Shown here piece after piece: positions 52,346 to 60,483 of a stretch of 64,000 nucleotides of DNA. Position 1 is the stretch's first letter. Each line of letters begins with the position of its first letter. Made by a program: the position numbers and the translations under genes. The notes beneath the pieces are model-generated. The model ran no database searches. It was not told the DNA's origin and worked only from the letters and a program-made list of their open reading frames with translations. Where the stretch lies: contig CAKMWI010000004.1 in the NCBI GenBank assembly GCA_928722015.1, positions 186,001 to 250,000 on the forward strand, given 5' to 3'. Origin of the DNA: Candidatus Gastranaerophilales bacterium. GTDB lineage: Bacteria; Cyanobacteriota; Vampirovibrionia; Gastranaerophilales; Gastranaerophilaceae.

Positions 52346-52690
52346 TTATTTTACAAGAAGTTCAACCATTTCTCGTTCAACAAAATGCATCATTTCAGCA
52401 TAATTTCCATTAAAGAAATTATTTGTAAATTCATGAAGCATGTCTAAAGCCATTTCTCTTTTATCCATAGTGGCTTTGTAAAAGAACTTTTTACCAACCT
52501 TGTATCTAACTAAAATACTTTTAGAAACTAAGCGATCCATAACTGTTTTTATTGTTGTGTACGCTCTTTCTGTTCCATTTTTTGCGAGTTCGTCAACAAT
52601 ATCTTGGATTGAAATATCTTTATCTTCATTATCTGAAGTTAAATTCCAAAAAGTGTTTAAAATTTCTATTTCTAGAGATCCGCAAACCAT
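52346..52690 (-). CDS. BlaI/MecI/CopY-family transcriptional repressor
   Basis: The 114-residue protein has the family winged helix: LEIEILNTFWNL (about 6-17), SIQDIVDELAKNGTERAYTTIKTVMDRLVSKS (in pieces about 27-58), and the C-terminal dimer region. It lacks the cleavage-site region evidence that would tie it to a BlaR1 sensor, and no BlaR1 gene is nearby. The operon continues into two proteins of unknown function, so it may control envelope stress. GAGGAAAT precedes the start. Confidence 0.9.
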   Translation of the reverse strand: MVCGSLEIEILNTFWNLTSDNEDKDISIQDIVDELAKNGTERAYTTIKTVMDRLVSKSILVRYKVGKKFFYKATMDKREMALDMLHEFTNNFFNGNYAEMMHFVEREMVELLVK

Positions 52691-52714
52691 ATTTCCTCCT
52701 GTATTTTATATCTA

Positions 52715-52751
52715 ATTACTATAATTGTAATATAAACTATCTTTTTGACAA
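52715..52751 (-). promoter_or_regulatory. BlaI-type operon promoter with inverted-repeat operator
   Basis: The -35 TTGTCA (plus 52746-52751), a 16-bp spacer and -10 TACAAT (52724-52729) are followed by an inverted repeat ATTAC-N7-GTAAT (52715-52731) over the -10. BlaI-type repressors bind short dyads in such positions, suggesting autoregulation. Confidence 0.55.
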
Positions 52752-52808
52752 GTCCCTTAACAAAAATTTTTACAAATCGATACTATTTAAGACTTTTGAG
52801 TTTTTATT

Positions 52809-53969
52809 CTAAAAATTCATATCCATAAAATCTTCGTCTTTTTTGAAATTCTTTTTACTTGTTCTTAATTTTTCGTTTTTCTTTTTTGTTTTCTTTGGAA
52901 TATTTTTGTAAGCATTATCCAGTGAAACTTTGGTTATTATTTCACTTGTTTTTCTGTCATAAAATGTTAACCAGAATTTTCTATTAATATTATCTACTGC
53001 AAACGAAACATTTGCAACTAGTTTATCTCCTGGTTTTATTTGTCGAAACATTAGTTTTGTATCACCAAAAATTGACGGACTGAATTTTGCGTTATAATCA
53101 TTTACAAGAACCATATCAAAGCCGGAAAGTGTTTTATCTGACATGTTAGAGATTAAAACGGTAAGGGTGATTGTATTAACTTCTCCAAACGGATCTTTTT
53201 CATGTTTTATATCATTAATATTTATTGTTAATCCATCGTATAAAATTTCTTCTTGTTTTAGTGCTTCTTCCTTGTATACAGGTAAATCTACCTGCGTATT
53301 AATTTTTACTTTTATTTCATCTCCTGGTGCAATTAAAACATGATTTCCTTTTCTGATAAGGGCTATACCTAATCCTGCAACTCCGCCCAATGCTGCGCCC
53401 CCTGCCAGTGTATATCCTTGAGATGCTATTGCGGCTTCAAGTCCAAGCCAATTTAATGCCATCAAACCTCCAACAGCTCCTCCGGCAACAGTATAGCCTA
53501 AGTCTTGTGCTACAATTTTTGCACCAGAAGCAACAGGGTGAAGTTTTGTTGTCATTTGACCTTCTATTGGTATTTCTCTTCCATCCGGAGTTACAAGATA
53601 GTCAAAAGCCAGAGTCATAGATGCTTCTCTGCCAAGTCTTCCAGGCTCTGTTGTATCTGTTAATTTCCCGTGAGCCAGTGTTCCTTTAGGAATAATAACC
53701 CCTTTATCTCCGTATACGTCAGAAGTTACCTCTGCAAAAAATTCATCTCCTTCAACAGAAATTGATGAATCCAGTACTTGGGATACTGTCATATGTATAA
53801 TATCTTTTCTGTTTAGTGATTCTACTTTTCCTGTAAATAAATCTTGTTCAAGTTTTTTGTATTCTTCATTTTCTACAACTGAACCTTTCAGAGGTTCAGC
53901 AGCGTTGACTGCTGCCAAGTTGCTTCCAAGCATTATTACTATTAATATAAAACTCAATATTTTCTTCAT
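52809..53969 (-). CDS. Exported beta-rich protein with glycine-zipper segment
   Basis: The ATG at 53969 gives a 386-residue product with a signal peptide (MKKILSFILIVIMLGSNLAAVNA). The central part has IIPKGTLAHGKLTDTTEPGR, EASMTLAFDYLVTPDGREIPIEGQ (quoted in part) and a Gly/Ala-rich helix pair GYTVAGGAVGGLMAL and YTLAGGAALGGVAGL (about 165-207). The C-terminal half contains APGDEIKVKINTQVDLP and an Ig-like strand region. The I-P-x-G-T and P-x-G-R-E-I-P-I motifs recall the exported protein at 36163-37020. The end is Lys-rich. Confidence 0.6.
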   Translation of the reverse strand: MKKILSFILIVIMLGSNLAAVNAAEPLKGSVVENEEYKKLEQDLFTGKVESLNRKDIIHMTVSQVLDSSISVEGDEFFAEVTSDVYGDKGVIIPKGTLAHGKLTDTTEPGRLGREASMTLAFDYLVTPDGREIPIEGQMTTKLHPVASGAKIVAQDLGYTVAGGAVGGLMALNWLGLEAAIASQGYTLAGGAALGGVAGLGIALIRKGNHVLIAPGDEIKVKINTQVDLPVYKEEALKQEEILYDGLTININDIKHEKDPFGEVNTITLTVLISNMSDKTLSGFDMVLVNDYNAKFSPSIFGDTKLMFRQIKPGDKLVANVSFAVDNINRKFWLTFYDRKTSEIITKVSLDNAYKNIPKKTKKKNEKLRTSKKNFKKDEDFMDMNF

Positions 53970-54011
53970 ATTTATATTATACTCCCGGAAGCTTGTTTCA
54001 ATCAAATATTG

Positions 54012-55577
54012 TTAATTTTTTTGATTGTCAACTTCTCGTGCCATTTCTTCAATAAAATTATTAATTTTTGCTGGTTCAAAACAAGAACAAGAATTCCAAA
54101 TTAGTGTAGGTCTTGGTTCTCTTAATAATGGACTTGGATAATCATTATGGCATTGACCTTTGAGCATATTAGTAGAACCATCTACGCTTGAAGTGAATTT
54201 TGAACAACAACTGCAAATTTTCAAAGTTAACCCATAATCTTCCATTTTTGATTTTAATTGTTGAAGTGCATCTATCATTCGTAGGTGTGATGATGTGGTA
54301 TATTTTTTATTTTTGTAGATAAATCTTATTTTTGACAGTCCATTTTCTGTGGATATGAATTCTAATTTGCAACCTCTATCTCCATGTTTTGTTTGGACAA
54401 TTACATCTATTTCTAATTTATCTGTTTCCCTATCTGTTGTTGCTCCTAATTTTTTTAGAATATATCGTATTGGTGGGAAGTTTCTTATAATATGACAAAT
54501 TGAGTATATTGGGTAAAGTATCAACAATAGAGTTTCTTTAGTATTTAATTTTGCGTTCACAAGACTCAGCCCAAATACTGCGAGTAATAATATTGCACTA
54601 AATATAACTACATTACATTTAACTATAAATGGACAATTATAGGAATAAGCTATTAATATTGCGTAAGCTGCTATCAGAACCCAACAATTTGGATTAAGCA
54701 GTGAACAAATATGCTCTACAAATGTAAAGTTTATTGTTTTTAATTTTTTTAAATTATTTTTTAGCAGATTAAATCTTTTGGTTAAGCGTGGTTTTTTGAA
54801 TGTGCAGTCCTGACCCAGAATATAAGATTGAATATTTGGATTGTAAACACATTTGTGTCCTGATTTTGATAATAATAAGCTAAATTCCAATTCTGAATTT
54901 ATGTCTTTAAAATTTATTTGTTCAACTTTATCAAGTACTGCTTTTTTAATAATAAACAAGCCAGAGTCAATGTTTGTTGCTAAACCTAATAGAGAACGGG
55001 ATTGTTTAAAAAAGTTTGCTTGATACTTTTTGTATACAGCTTTAATTCTGTCTACGATATCAAGATTGTCTCTATTTATATTTATTTCTCCTGTAACTGC
55101 ATCAGCTTTTTTTAGAGCCACATTTGCAAGTGTGAGAAAGTCTGAATCAATTCTTCTTGTCCCATCAATAAATATGTATGCATCAATGTTATCGTCTTTT
55201 TTTAATTCTTCTAAAAGCATTGAGATAGACTGATTTTTTCCAAGTGTTCCTACATCTTGGATATTCATCACATGGATAAAATTATCATGTTCAAACAGTT
55301 TTTCGGAGCCATCATTACAGTCGTCCAGAATTACATAAACTCTGAAGTTTGCAAGCGGGTAATCTTGCATTTTTAGTTCTTCAACTAAATTTTCGAGACA
55401 AGATTTATGGTTGTGGCTATATATTATAACTGCAAAATTATTTGTATAATCGTTATATTTTGAATATTTTTTTTCTATAGAAAAAGGTTTATCTTTTAAA
55501 TTTCTTACAGACAAGATAAACATATATAATGTGTAAATCAATATGTATAAATAAATCAGATATAATATAAATTCCAT
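54012..55577 (-). CDS. Membrane glycosyltransferase, family 2
   Basis: The 521-residue protein has an N-terminal TM (about 3-23) and a GT-A domain with FAVIIYSHNH (about 48-57), VILDDCNDGSE (about 81-91), FIDGTRRID (about 136-144, acidic metal site) and DINSELEFSLLL (about 225-236). Two TM helices (about 298-336, 338-358) and a further one near the TILLLILYPIY segment follow, then a C-terminal about 130-residue soluble domain with two pairs of Cys (CSCCSKF, NSCSCFE). It would transfer a sugar from a nucleotide donor; acceptor unknown. It does not lie in the polyene cluster. Confidence 0.75.
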   Translation of the reverse strand: MEFILYLIYLYILIYTLYMFILSVRNLKDKPFSIEKKYSKYNDYTNNFAVIIYSHNHKSCLENLVEELKMQDYPLANFRVYVILDDCNDGSEKLFEHDNFIHVMNIQDVGTLGKNQSISMLLEELKKDDNIDAYIFIDGTRRIDSDFLTLANVALKKADAVTGEININRDNLDIVDRIKAVYKKYQANFFKQSRSLLGLATNIDSGLFIIKKAVLDKVEQINFKDINSELEFSLLLSKSGHKCVYNPNIQSYILGQDCTFKKPRLTKRFNLLKNNLKKLKTINFTFVEHICSLLNPNCWVLIAAYAILIAYSYNCPFIVKCNVVIFSAILLLAVFGLSLVNAKLNTKETLLLILYPIYSICHIIRNFPPIRYILKKLGATTDRETDKLEIDVIVQTKHGDRGCKLEFISTENGLSKIRFIYKNKKYTTSSHLRMIDALQQLKSKMEDYGLTLKICSCCSKFTSSVDGSTNMLKGQCHNDYPSPLLREPRPTLIWNSCSCFEPAKINNFIEEMAREVDNQKN

Positions 55578-55633
55578 AATTTTGTCCTCGTATTTACTTA
55601 ATTTTAGTAAAAAGTTAAATAAATTTCAAATTT

Positions 55634-56218
55634 TTATAAATTTATAACAATTTCACCTTGTCTGAATATTCTGAGTTCATTCCCCATTACTCCTGCAACT
55701 GTTGATTCCAGTCCTTTAGCTTTATACCCATAGTCTTCCAGGATTAAATCCGCAAGTCCGCTCATGTTTTCTAGTGCTTGTTTATAACTTTTTGCGCTTG
55801 GTTGATGCGAAAGGTTTGCGCTTGTAGTTGCAAGAACATGTCCGGGTATTATTTCACATAATTCTTTAAATACAGCATTATCAGGAACTCTAATTCCTAC
55901 AGTTTTCATATTTGATGTTATGTAATCGGGTGTTCTTGAGCTTTTATCTGTAACAATTGTTAATGCTCCAGGAAAATATTTTTTTATTAATATTTGACCT
56001 ATTTTTGGAATTGGTTCTACATAATCCAATAGGTTATATATCTCATTTGACATTAGAATCAATGGTTTTTGAGGTTCTCTTTTTTTTATTTCATAAATTT
56101 TTTTTACCGCATCTTTATTTTCTGGTAAACAGCCAAGTCCCCATACAGTATCTGTAACATAGGCTATTACGCCACCATTTGTAAGTGTAGTTATTATTTC
56201 TTCTTTATTTTTTAACAT
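55634..56218 (-). CDS. tsaC: Threonylcarbamoyl-AMP synthase (YrdC/Sua5 family)
   Basis: The ATG at 56218 is preceded by GAGG; a GTG lies three bases earlier. The 194-residue protein has the YrdC signature GGVIAYVTDTVWGLGC (about 15-30), KKREPQKPLILM (about 45-56), TVGIRVPDN (about 126-134) and TSANLSHQPS (about 153-162). It makes threonylcarbamoyl-AMP for t6A modification of tRNA at A37. Conserved Lys and Arg residues for the nucleotide are visible. The usual P-T-D-T is V-T-D-T here. Confidence 0.95.
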   Translation of the reverse strand: MLKNKEEIITTLTNGGVIAYVTDTVWGLGCLPENKDAVKKIYEIKKREPQKPLILMSNEIYNLLDYVEPIPKIGQILIKKYFPGALTIVTDKSSRTPDYITSNMKTVGIRVPDNAVFKELCEIIPGHVLATTSANLSHQPSAKSYKQALENMSGLADLILEDYGYKAKGLESTVAGVMGNELRIFRQGEIVINL

Positions 56219-56380
56219 CACAGCCTCTTTTATTCTGTAATTTTATCATACACAAATAAAAATTGCAGAATGAAATTTTGCAGAATAGTTTATTTTATTT
56301 TTATGAGGGGTTGACTTTTTTTAAATCATCATTATTATAAGGGAAAGGTAGTTAGTATTTAAAATAGAAGGATTTATATT

Positions 56381-56935
56381 ATGGCATCTGGATCATCAAT
56401 TATTTCTAATATTTCATCAGGATTAAGTAATACTTATGCTTATCTTGCTTCTTTGTATCCTGAAGATGGCGTTACTTATAAAAATATAACTGCTGCTCGT
56501 AATGATTCTACGAATTATTTGACTTTGAATCAGTCATTTGCTTCATATTTGCAAAATAATTTTTCATCACTTGATAAGGATGGGGATGGTGTAATCAGTG
56601 CCGATGAAATGAATAAATTAACAAACACTATTTCTACTGCGGGTGTTTCCAGAACTGAGTTGTCTCAACTTGCTGCTTCTGGGAATTATTCTTCTGATAT
56701 GATTAATAAAATTATGGAAAATTTTGATCAAATTGATACAAATCATGATGGTAGAGTTACCAGTGCTGAGATTTCAAGTTTTACTTATTCTTGCAATAAA
56801 CAGGAAAAGATGGATGAAGAAAATTATAAGAAAGCTACAAATATGTCAGTGTTTTATGGTGATGAAAGCTCTTCTGAACCGTCATCTTATAGTATATTAA
56901 GTTACAGATATAAAAATTTTAACGGAAACAATTAA
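56381..56935 (+). CDS. EF-hand calcium-binding protein
   Basis: The 184-residue protein contains two EF-hand loops: DKDGDGVISADE (about 65-76) and DTNHDGRVTSAE (about 121-132), each with D at 1, D/N-D at 3 and 5, I/V at 8 and E at 12. Two such loops about 55 residues apart form a pair typical of calmodulin-like units. There is no signal peptide by my reading, although the N-terminal 50 residues are Ser/Ala-rich. Ca2+ binding is likely; the target is unknown. The next gene begins 3 bp later. Confidence 0.88.
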   Translation: MASGSSIISNISSGLSNTYAYLASLYPEDGVTYKNITAARNDSTNYLTLNQSFASYLQNNFSSLDKDGDGVISADEMNKLTNTISTAGVSRTELSQLAASGNYSSDMINKIMENFDQIDTNHDGRVTSAEISSFTYSCNKQEKMDEENYKKATNMSVFYGDESSSEPSSYSILSYRYKNFNGNN

Positions 56936-56938
56936 ATA

Positions 56939-57397
56939 TTGAATAAGCTCTTAAGATTATTTTTAATTTTAATTATGTTTGTATCTACATTATCTTGTTA
57001 TGCGGATACTGTGAAAGTAAAAAGGAAAATTCCAGCAAAAGAAGAGAAGCCATTACTTGATAATAATGGTTATTCTTCTCAATCTTATAATAATTCTGTA
57101 TCTCAAGATAATTTGGAGATAATTAAAAATATTGTGCGTAAATACACAAGAGCAAAATTAAATCTACCGCAAGAAAAATTTGAGGATGTCTGGTCTTTAG
57201 ACTATTGCAATTTAAAGTATGAATTAGAAAAACTGGGTGCAGAAAATATCGATGTTCTTGTTTTGTATAATCCTCAAGAATGTACGGGTAAAAATTTTAT
57301 CAAAATTTCAGGAAGAACTTTTAAAAATCCGAAACGCTGTTTGAAAGTAACTTTTAATTATAAAAAGCGTGCCTATGTCCATGGGTGGTGCAAATAA
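56939..57397 (+). CDS. Small exported Lys-rich protein
   Basis: Starting with TTG directly after the EF-hand gene, the 152-residue product has a signal peptide (MNKLLRLFLILIMFVSTLSCYA) and a lysine/asparagine-rich body with NNGYSSQSYNNS (about 42-53). Its second half contains SLDYCNLKYELEKLGAENIDVLVLYNPQECTG, quoted in parts, with two Cys pairs. No family is recognised. Its tight coupling to the EF-hand gene and the signal suggest an exported calcium-related partner, which is inference. Its end abuts the convergent mnmE gene. Confidence 0.6.
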   Translation: MNKLLRLFLILIMFVSTLSCYADTVKVKRKIPAKEEKPLLDNNGYSSQSYNNSVSQDNLEIIKNIVRKYTRAKLNLPQEKFEDVWSLDYCNLKYELEKLGAENIDVLVLYNPQECTGKNFIKISGRTFKNPKRCLKVTFNYKKRAYVHGWCK

Positions 57398-58747
57398 TTA
57401 TTTTCCTATACAAAAATGATCAAAAATATTATTTAGGATTTCATCAGTAATAACTTCGCCTGTAATTTCGTCAAGTGCTAATAGTGCAGATTTTACATCA
57501 ATACTAATCATATCTTGTAATTCTTCGGCTTGTGCTGCACTAAGAGCTCTTTCCAGGCTTTCTTTGCTTCTTATTAAGCATGATTGTTGCCTTGCATTTG
57601 TAATAAATTCAGTATCTTCTAAAGAAAAATTGCAAATAGTAGTTTGAAGTTTTTCTTTTAGTTCATTAAGTCCTTGTGTTGTATAGGTTGATAATTTTAG
57701 GGTATTTTTAAATTCAGCCTTAAATAGCTCTGGTGCAATTAAGTCTGTTTTATTTGCAATTATTATATGTTTTTTATTTTTAATTATTTCGTATATTTCT
57801 TTATCTGCTTTTGTGATACCTTCTGTTGCATCATATAAAAACAGAATTAAGTCAGCTTCTTTTGCTGATTGTTTAGAGTATTCAATTCCTATTTCTTCAA
57901 CTTTATCTATATTTTCATCTTCTCTTATTCCTGCCGTGTCAATTAAAGTAACTGACACACCTAAATCTAAATTTTCTTTGATTATATCTCTTGTTGTTCC
58001 TGCTATATCTGTTACAATAGCACGATCAATATTTAAAAGTGCATTAAATAAGGATGATTTGCCAACATTTGGTCTTCCTACTATTGCTACTTTGACCCCT
58101 TGTCTAAGTATATCGGATGTTTTGGCGCAATCTAATATTCTGTTTATTTCGTTTAGTGAATGTGAAAATTTTGTTATTAATTCTGAATATTCAGGCTCTG
58201 CAACATCTTCTGGAAAATCTATTCCCGCAACTATTCTTGAAAGTATTTCAAAAAGTTCTTTTTTTATATCACCAATTTTATTAGCAAGAACGCCGGATAA
58301 ATTTTTGGCTGATTGAATTGCAAAGTTTGAGGTTTTTGCATGGATTAAATCATCAACTGCTTCGGCTTGTGATAAATCAAGTTTTTTGTTTAGGAATGCA
58401 CGTTTTGTGAATTCTCCTCGTTCAGCCATTCGTGCTCCGGTTTTAAGCACTAATTCTAGAATGTTGCGAACAACATTTACTCCCCCATGACATTGGATTT
58501 CAATTACGTCTTCTCCGGTGTAGCTGTTCGGATTTTTAAACGGCAGAATAAGAACTTCATCAATTTTTGTATTGCCATCTTTTATCCAGCAATGGCAAAT
58601 TCTTCCGGCCGGAAAATCTGTTTTATCTGATATTTTATTTATAATATCAAAACTTTTGGAACCTGAAATTCGAATTACTCCGACTCCACCTGTTCCTATA
58701 GGGGTTGATATTGCAGCTATTGTTTCAAATTCCTGAGATATATTCAT
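57398..58747 (-). CDS. mnmE: tRNA modification GTPase MnmE
   Basis: The 449-residue enzyme begins with the tetrahydrofolate-binding domain (IAAISTPIGTGGVGVIRISG, in pieces), has G1 GRPNVGKSSL (about 224-233), G2 TDIAGTTRD, G3 DTAGIRE (about 270-276), G4 NKTDLI (about 332-337) and the C-terminal CIGK (446-449) that forms the catalytic Cys loop of the family. With MnmG it installs the cmnm5U modification at U34. It follows the EF-hand pair convergently with no gap. Confidence 0.97.
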   Translation of the reverse strand: MNISQEFETIAAISTPIGTGGVGVIRISGSKSFDIINKISDKTDFPAGRICHCWIKDGNTKIDEVLILPFKNPNSYTGEDVIEIQCHGGVNVVRNILELVLKTGARMAERGEFTKRAFLNKKLDLSQAEAVDDLIHAKTSNFAIQSAKNLSGVLANKIGDIKKELFEILSRIVAGIDFPEDVAEPEYSELITKFSHSLNEINRILDCAKTSDILRQGVKVAIVGRPNVGKSSLFNALLNIDRAIVTDIAGTTRDIIKENLDLGVSVTLIDTAGIREDENIDKVEEIGIEYSKQSAKEADLILFLYDATEGITKADKEIYEIIKNKKHIIIANKTDLIAPELFKAEFKNTLKLSTYTTQGLNELKEKLQTTICNFSLEDTEFITNARQQSCLIRSKESLERALSAAQAEELQDMISIDVKSALLALDEITGEVITDEILNNIFDHFCIGK

Positions 58748-59043
58748 ATATTTAGTATATTATAAACATAAAATTGTGCTATAGAGTTTGTTTTTTGTAT
58801 GTTTAGAATAAAAAAAAGCTATGTACTGAGGTGCATAGCTGTTGATTAGGGATATGTGTATCTTAGTCTCTAAGGAGTATATTGTTATGGTATCATTTAT
58901 TATTATTTTGTAATCATACAAAATAATGAGATTTTATAATTTTGTTTTAAATCTTACAATTGATTTTTATTTAGTAATATTGTTTACTAAAACAAAATTT
59001 CTGTTATAATGTAGCTAAGAATATTCGCGGGAGGGATGAGTAT
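58748..59043. other. 296-bp intergenic region with small RNA candidate on the minus strand
   Basis: No protein gene is visible. It contains the candidate small RNA at 58811-58924 and the promoter and ribosome site of the plus-strand exported protein (TATAAT at 59005-59010, GGGAGGG before the ATG at 59044). Confidence 0.6.
58811..58924 (-). ncRNA. Candidate small RNA with UCCC stretch and terminator
   Basis: On the minus strand a promoter TTGTAA (plus 58954-58959), 17-bp spacer, TAAAAT (58931-58936) predicts a start near 58924. The RNA would contain a 5-bp hairpin CTTAG-AGA-CTAAG (58862-58874), an unpaired stretch with TCCCTAA, and a terminator AGCTATG/CATAGCT (58817-58840) followed by TTTTTTTT. 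It shares the order of hairpin, UCCC stretch, AGC-terminator and U8 with the candidate at 31490-31562. One pair in the terminator is A-C on this strand but G.U on the other, which is a caution. Confidence 0.4.
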
Positions 59044-59529
59044 ATGAAAAAAACAGTTATTTTGCTTACTCTGTTAGTTGCAGTTGCAGCTGGACTCACG
59101 TGTGTTTGGGCTGCTGAATATACAAAATTTTCATCAAAATTTGTTAAAAATTTTAAAGATTGTGATGCTTATCAAGAAACAACAACATCAGAGTTTGAGG
59201 GTAAAACATTCACTACAGACAGAAAAATTCTTGGCTGGAGAAATGGTTTTTGTAAATATCAGGAAACAATTTCTTCTACAGATGGAAAGTACCAGTTAAA
59301 TTGTTCATTCTCCAGTATACAGGTTGATGAGTTATATGAATCTATGAAAAATAGATCTAAAGAACCTGAACGTTATGACTTAGAGATGTTTGCTGAGGAG
59401 AAAGGTCCAAATGGACAAATCAAATATGTAAGCAGAGGTACAACTACGATTAAAGGAAATAAAGCCTATATCGCTTGGGCAAAATATCAGAATAATCCAT
59501 ATTTTTGTAGACCGCAGAAATTAGATTAG
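59044..59529 (+). CDS. Small exported protein with Cys and Lys/Glu
   Basis: The 161-residue product has a signal peptide (MKKTVILLTLLVAVAAGLTCVWA, cleavage near A-E) and a compact body with Cys at NFKDCDAY, GFCKYQ, LNCSFS and FCRP, possibly two disulfides. Strand-like KTFTTDRKILGWRNGF and the end KGNKAYIAWAKYQNNPYFC suggest a small beta fold. No family is recognised. GGGAGGG precedes the ATG, and a long hairpin terminator follows. Confidence 0.65.
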   Translation: MKKTVILLTLLVAVAAGLTCVWAAEYTKFSSKFVKNFKDCDAYQETTTSEFEGKTFTTDRKILGWRNGFCKYQETISSTDGKYQLNCSFSSIQVDELYESMKNRSKEPERYDLEMFAEEKGPNGQIKYVSRGTTTIKGNKAYIAWAKYQNNPYFCRPQKLD

Positions 59530-59550
59530 TTGTTTGGTTTATTTGATTTT

Positions 59551-59594
59551 TATAACTAAAAAATAAGTCCTTCCGGACTTATTTTTTAGTTATA
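59551..59594. terminator. 20-bp stem bidirectional terminator
   Basis: The sequence forms a 20-bp perfect stem (59551-59570 and 59575-59594) with loop TTCC, GC core AAGTCC/GGACTT and A/T flanks. It closes the convergent exported-protein gene and the membrane protein gene ending at 59614. Confidence 0.93.
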
Positions 59595-59613
59595 TAGAAA
59601 AGATTACTATGAG

Positions 59614-60483
59614 TTATGCTGATTTTTTTAGTTGTTCTGTTTTGTTCTGTTGAGTTGTTTGCTCTTGAACATTTTTCGGCTGGTCTGCTGTTTTAGCTTC
59701 ATTTTTGTTATTCTTGTGTACAAATTTATTTCCTATCCAAGTTGCCATAGGTGTAACTGCAACAGGGGCAATAAATCTGTATACAGTACCAAATACTAAC
59801 AATTTCTTAAGAACTCCCATACCTTTAAGTCTTTCTTCAAGACCGGTATGAGGCATATTTTCAGATACATATTGAAGAACACTTGTAGGTTTGAATTTAG
59901 CTTCTTTTGGTATTATACCTTTAAGTTTATCAGCTTCAAACTTTGCAAGCTTTTCTGTGTTAATAGCCGCAAGCTTTTCTGCAAGTTTATTGTCGTTCAT
60001 TTCTTTTGCGGCATATTTAATAGTGAATTTTTCCCATTTGCTGTCCAAAGCATCGTCTATCACATAAGAGCCTACAGTTGATAATGCAAAAGTCAGACCT
60101 TGGTTTATCGCAAGGGTTTTTTTCCTGTCATCATCCAGTTGTTTGTTTCTTAAAGTTTGTGTCATATACATTCCTGAGATGATAACAGAGCCCATAACTT
60201 GCATGTGATCTACTACACTGTTAAGATTATCGGCTTTTTGAGCCAAAAACTTTGCAAAACGAGATGTGTAAAGTTTTGTGGTATATTTATCAGAAAGCCA
60301 AGTCGTGAATCTGTCCATAGCTTTAGTGAATGGAGATAACACTTTTGATTTAGTCGGAATATCTATTCCCCCATTGAATGACGGTTGATTGTAATTTTTT
60401 CGAATATTAGATTGATTATTAAATTTTGTATTATATCGTGTGCTGTTAGAGTTAAAATTGTTTGTCTGTAATGTTATGTTCAT
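59614..60483 (-). CDS. Membrane protein with N-terminal Phe-x-Gly motif, copy 2
   Basis: The 289-residue protein has an Asn-rich N-terminus containing NQPSFNGGIDIP (about 32-43). Its middle part has two hydrophobic regions (about 96-112, 128-143) with VVDHMQVMGSVIISGMYM, LDDDRKKTLAINQGLTF and a third near KLLVFGTVYRFIAPVA (about 229-245), ending in a Lys/Gln-rich tail. It begins on the last base of the stop of the previous gene and resembles that protein in layout, so the two are tandem relatives. Function is unknown. Confidence 0.55.
   Translation of the reverse strand: MNITLQTNNFNSNSTRYNTKFNNQSNIRKNYNQPSFNGGIDIPTKSKVLSPFTKAMDRFTTWLSDKYTTKLYTSRFAKFLAQKADNLNSVVDHMQVMGSVIISGMYMTQTLRNKQLDDDRKKTLAINQGLTFALSTVGSYVIDDALDSKWEKFTIKYAAKEMNDNKLAEKLAAINTEKLAKFEADKLKGIIPKEAKFKPTSVLQYVSENMPHTGLEERLKGMGVLKKLLVFGTVYRFIAPVAVTPMATWIGNKFVHKNNKNEAKTADQPKNVQEQTTQQNKTEQLKKSA

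Noticed and set aside
54012..55577. Glycosyltransferase as the missing sugar step of the polyene cluster
   Set aside because: It is 35 kb away, on its own transcript beside unrelated genes, and has a different architecture from the fused glycosyltransferase of known clusters.
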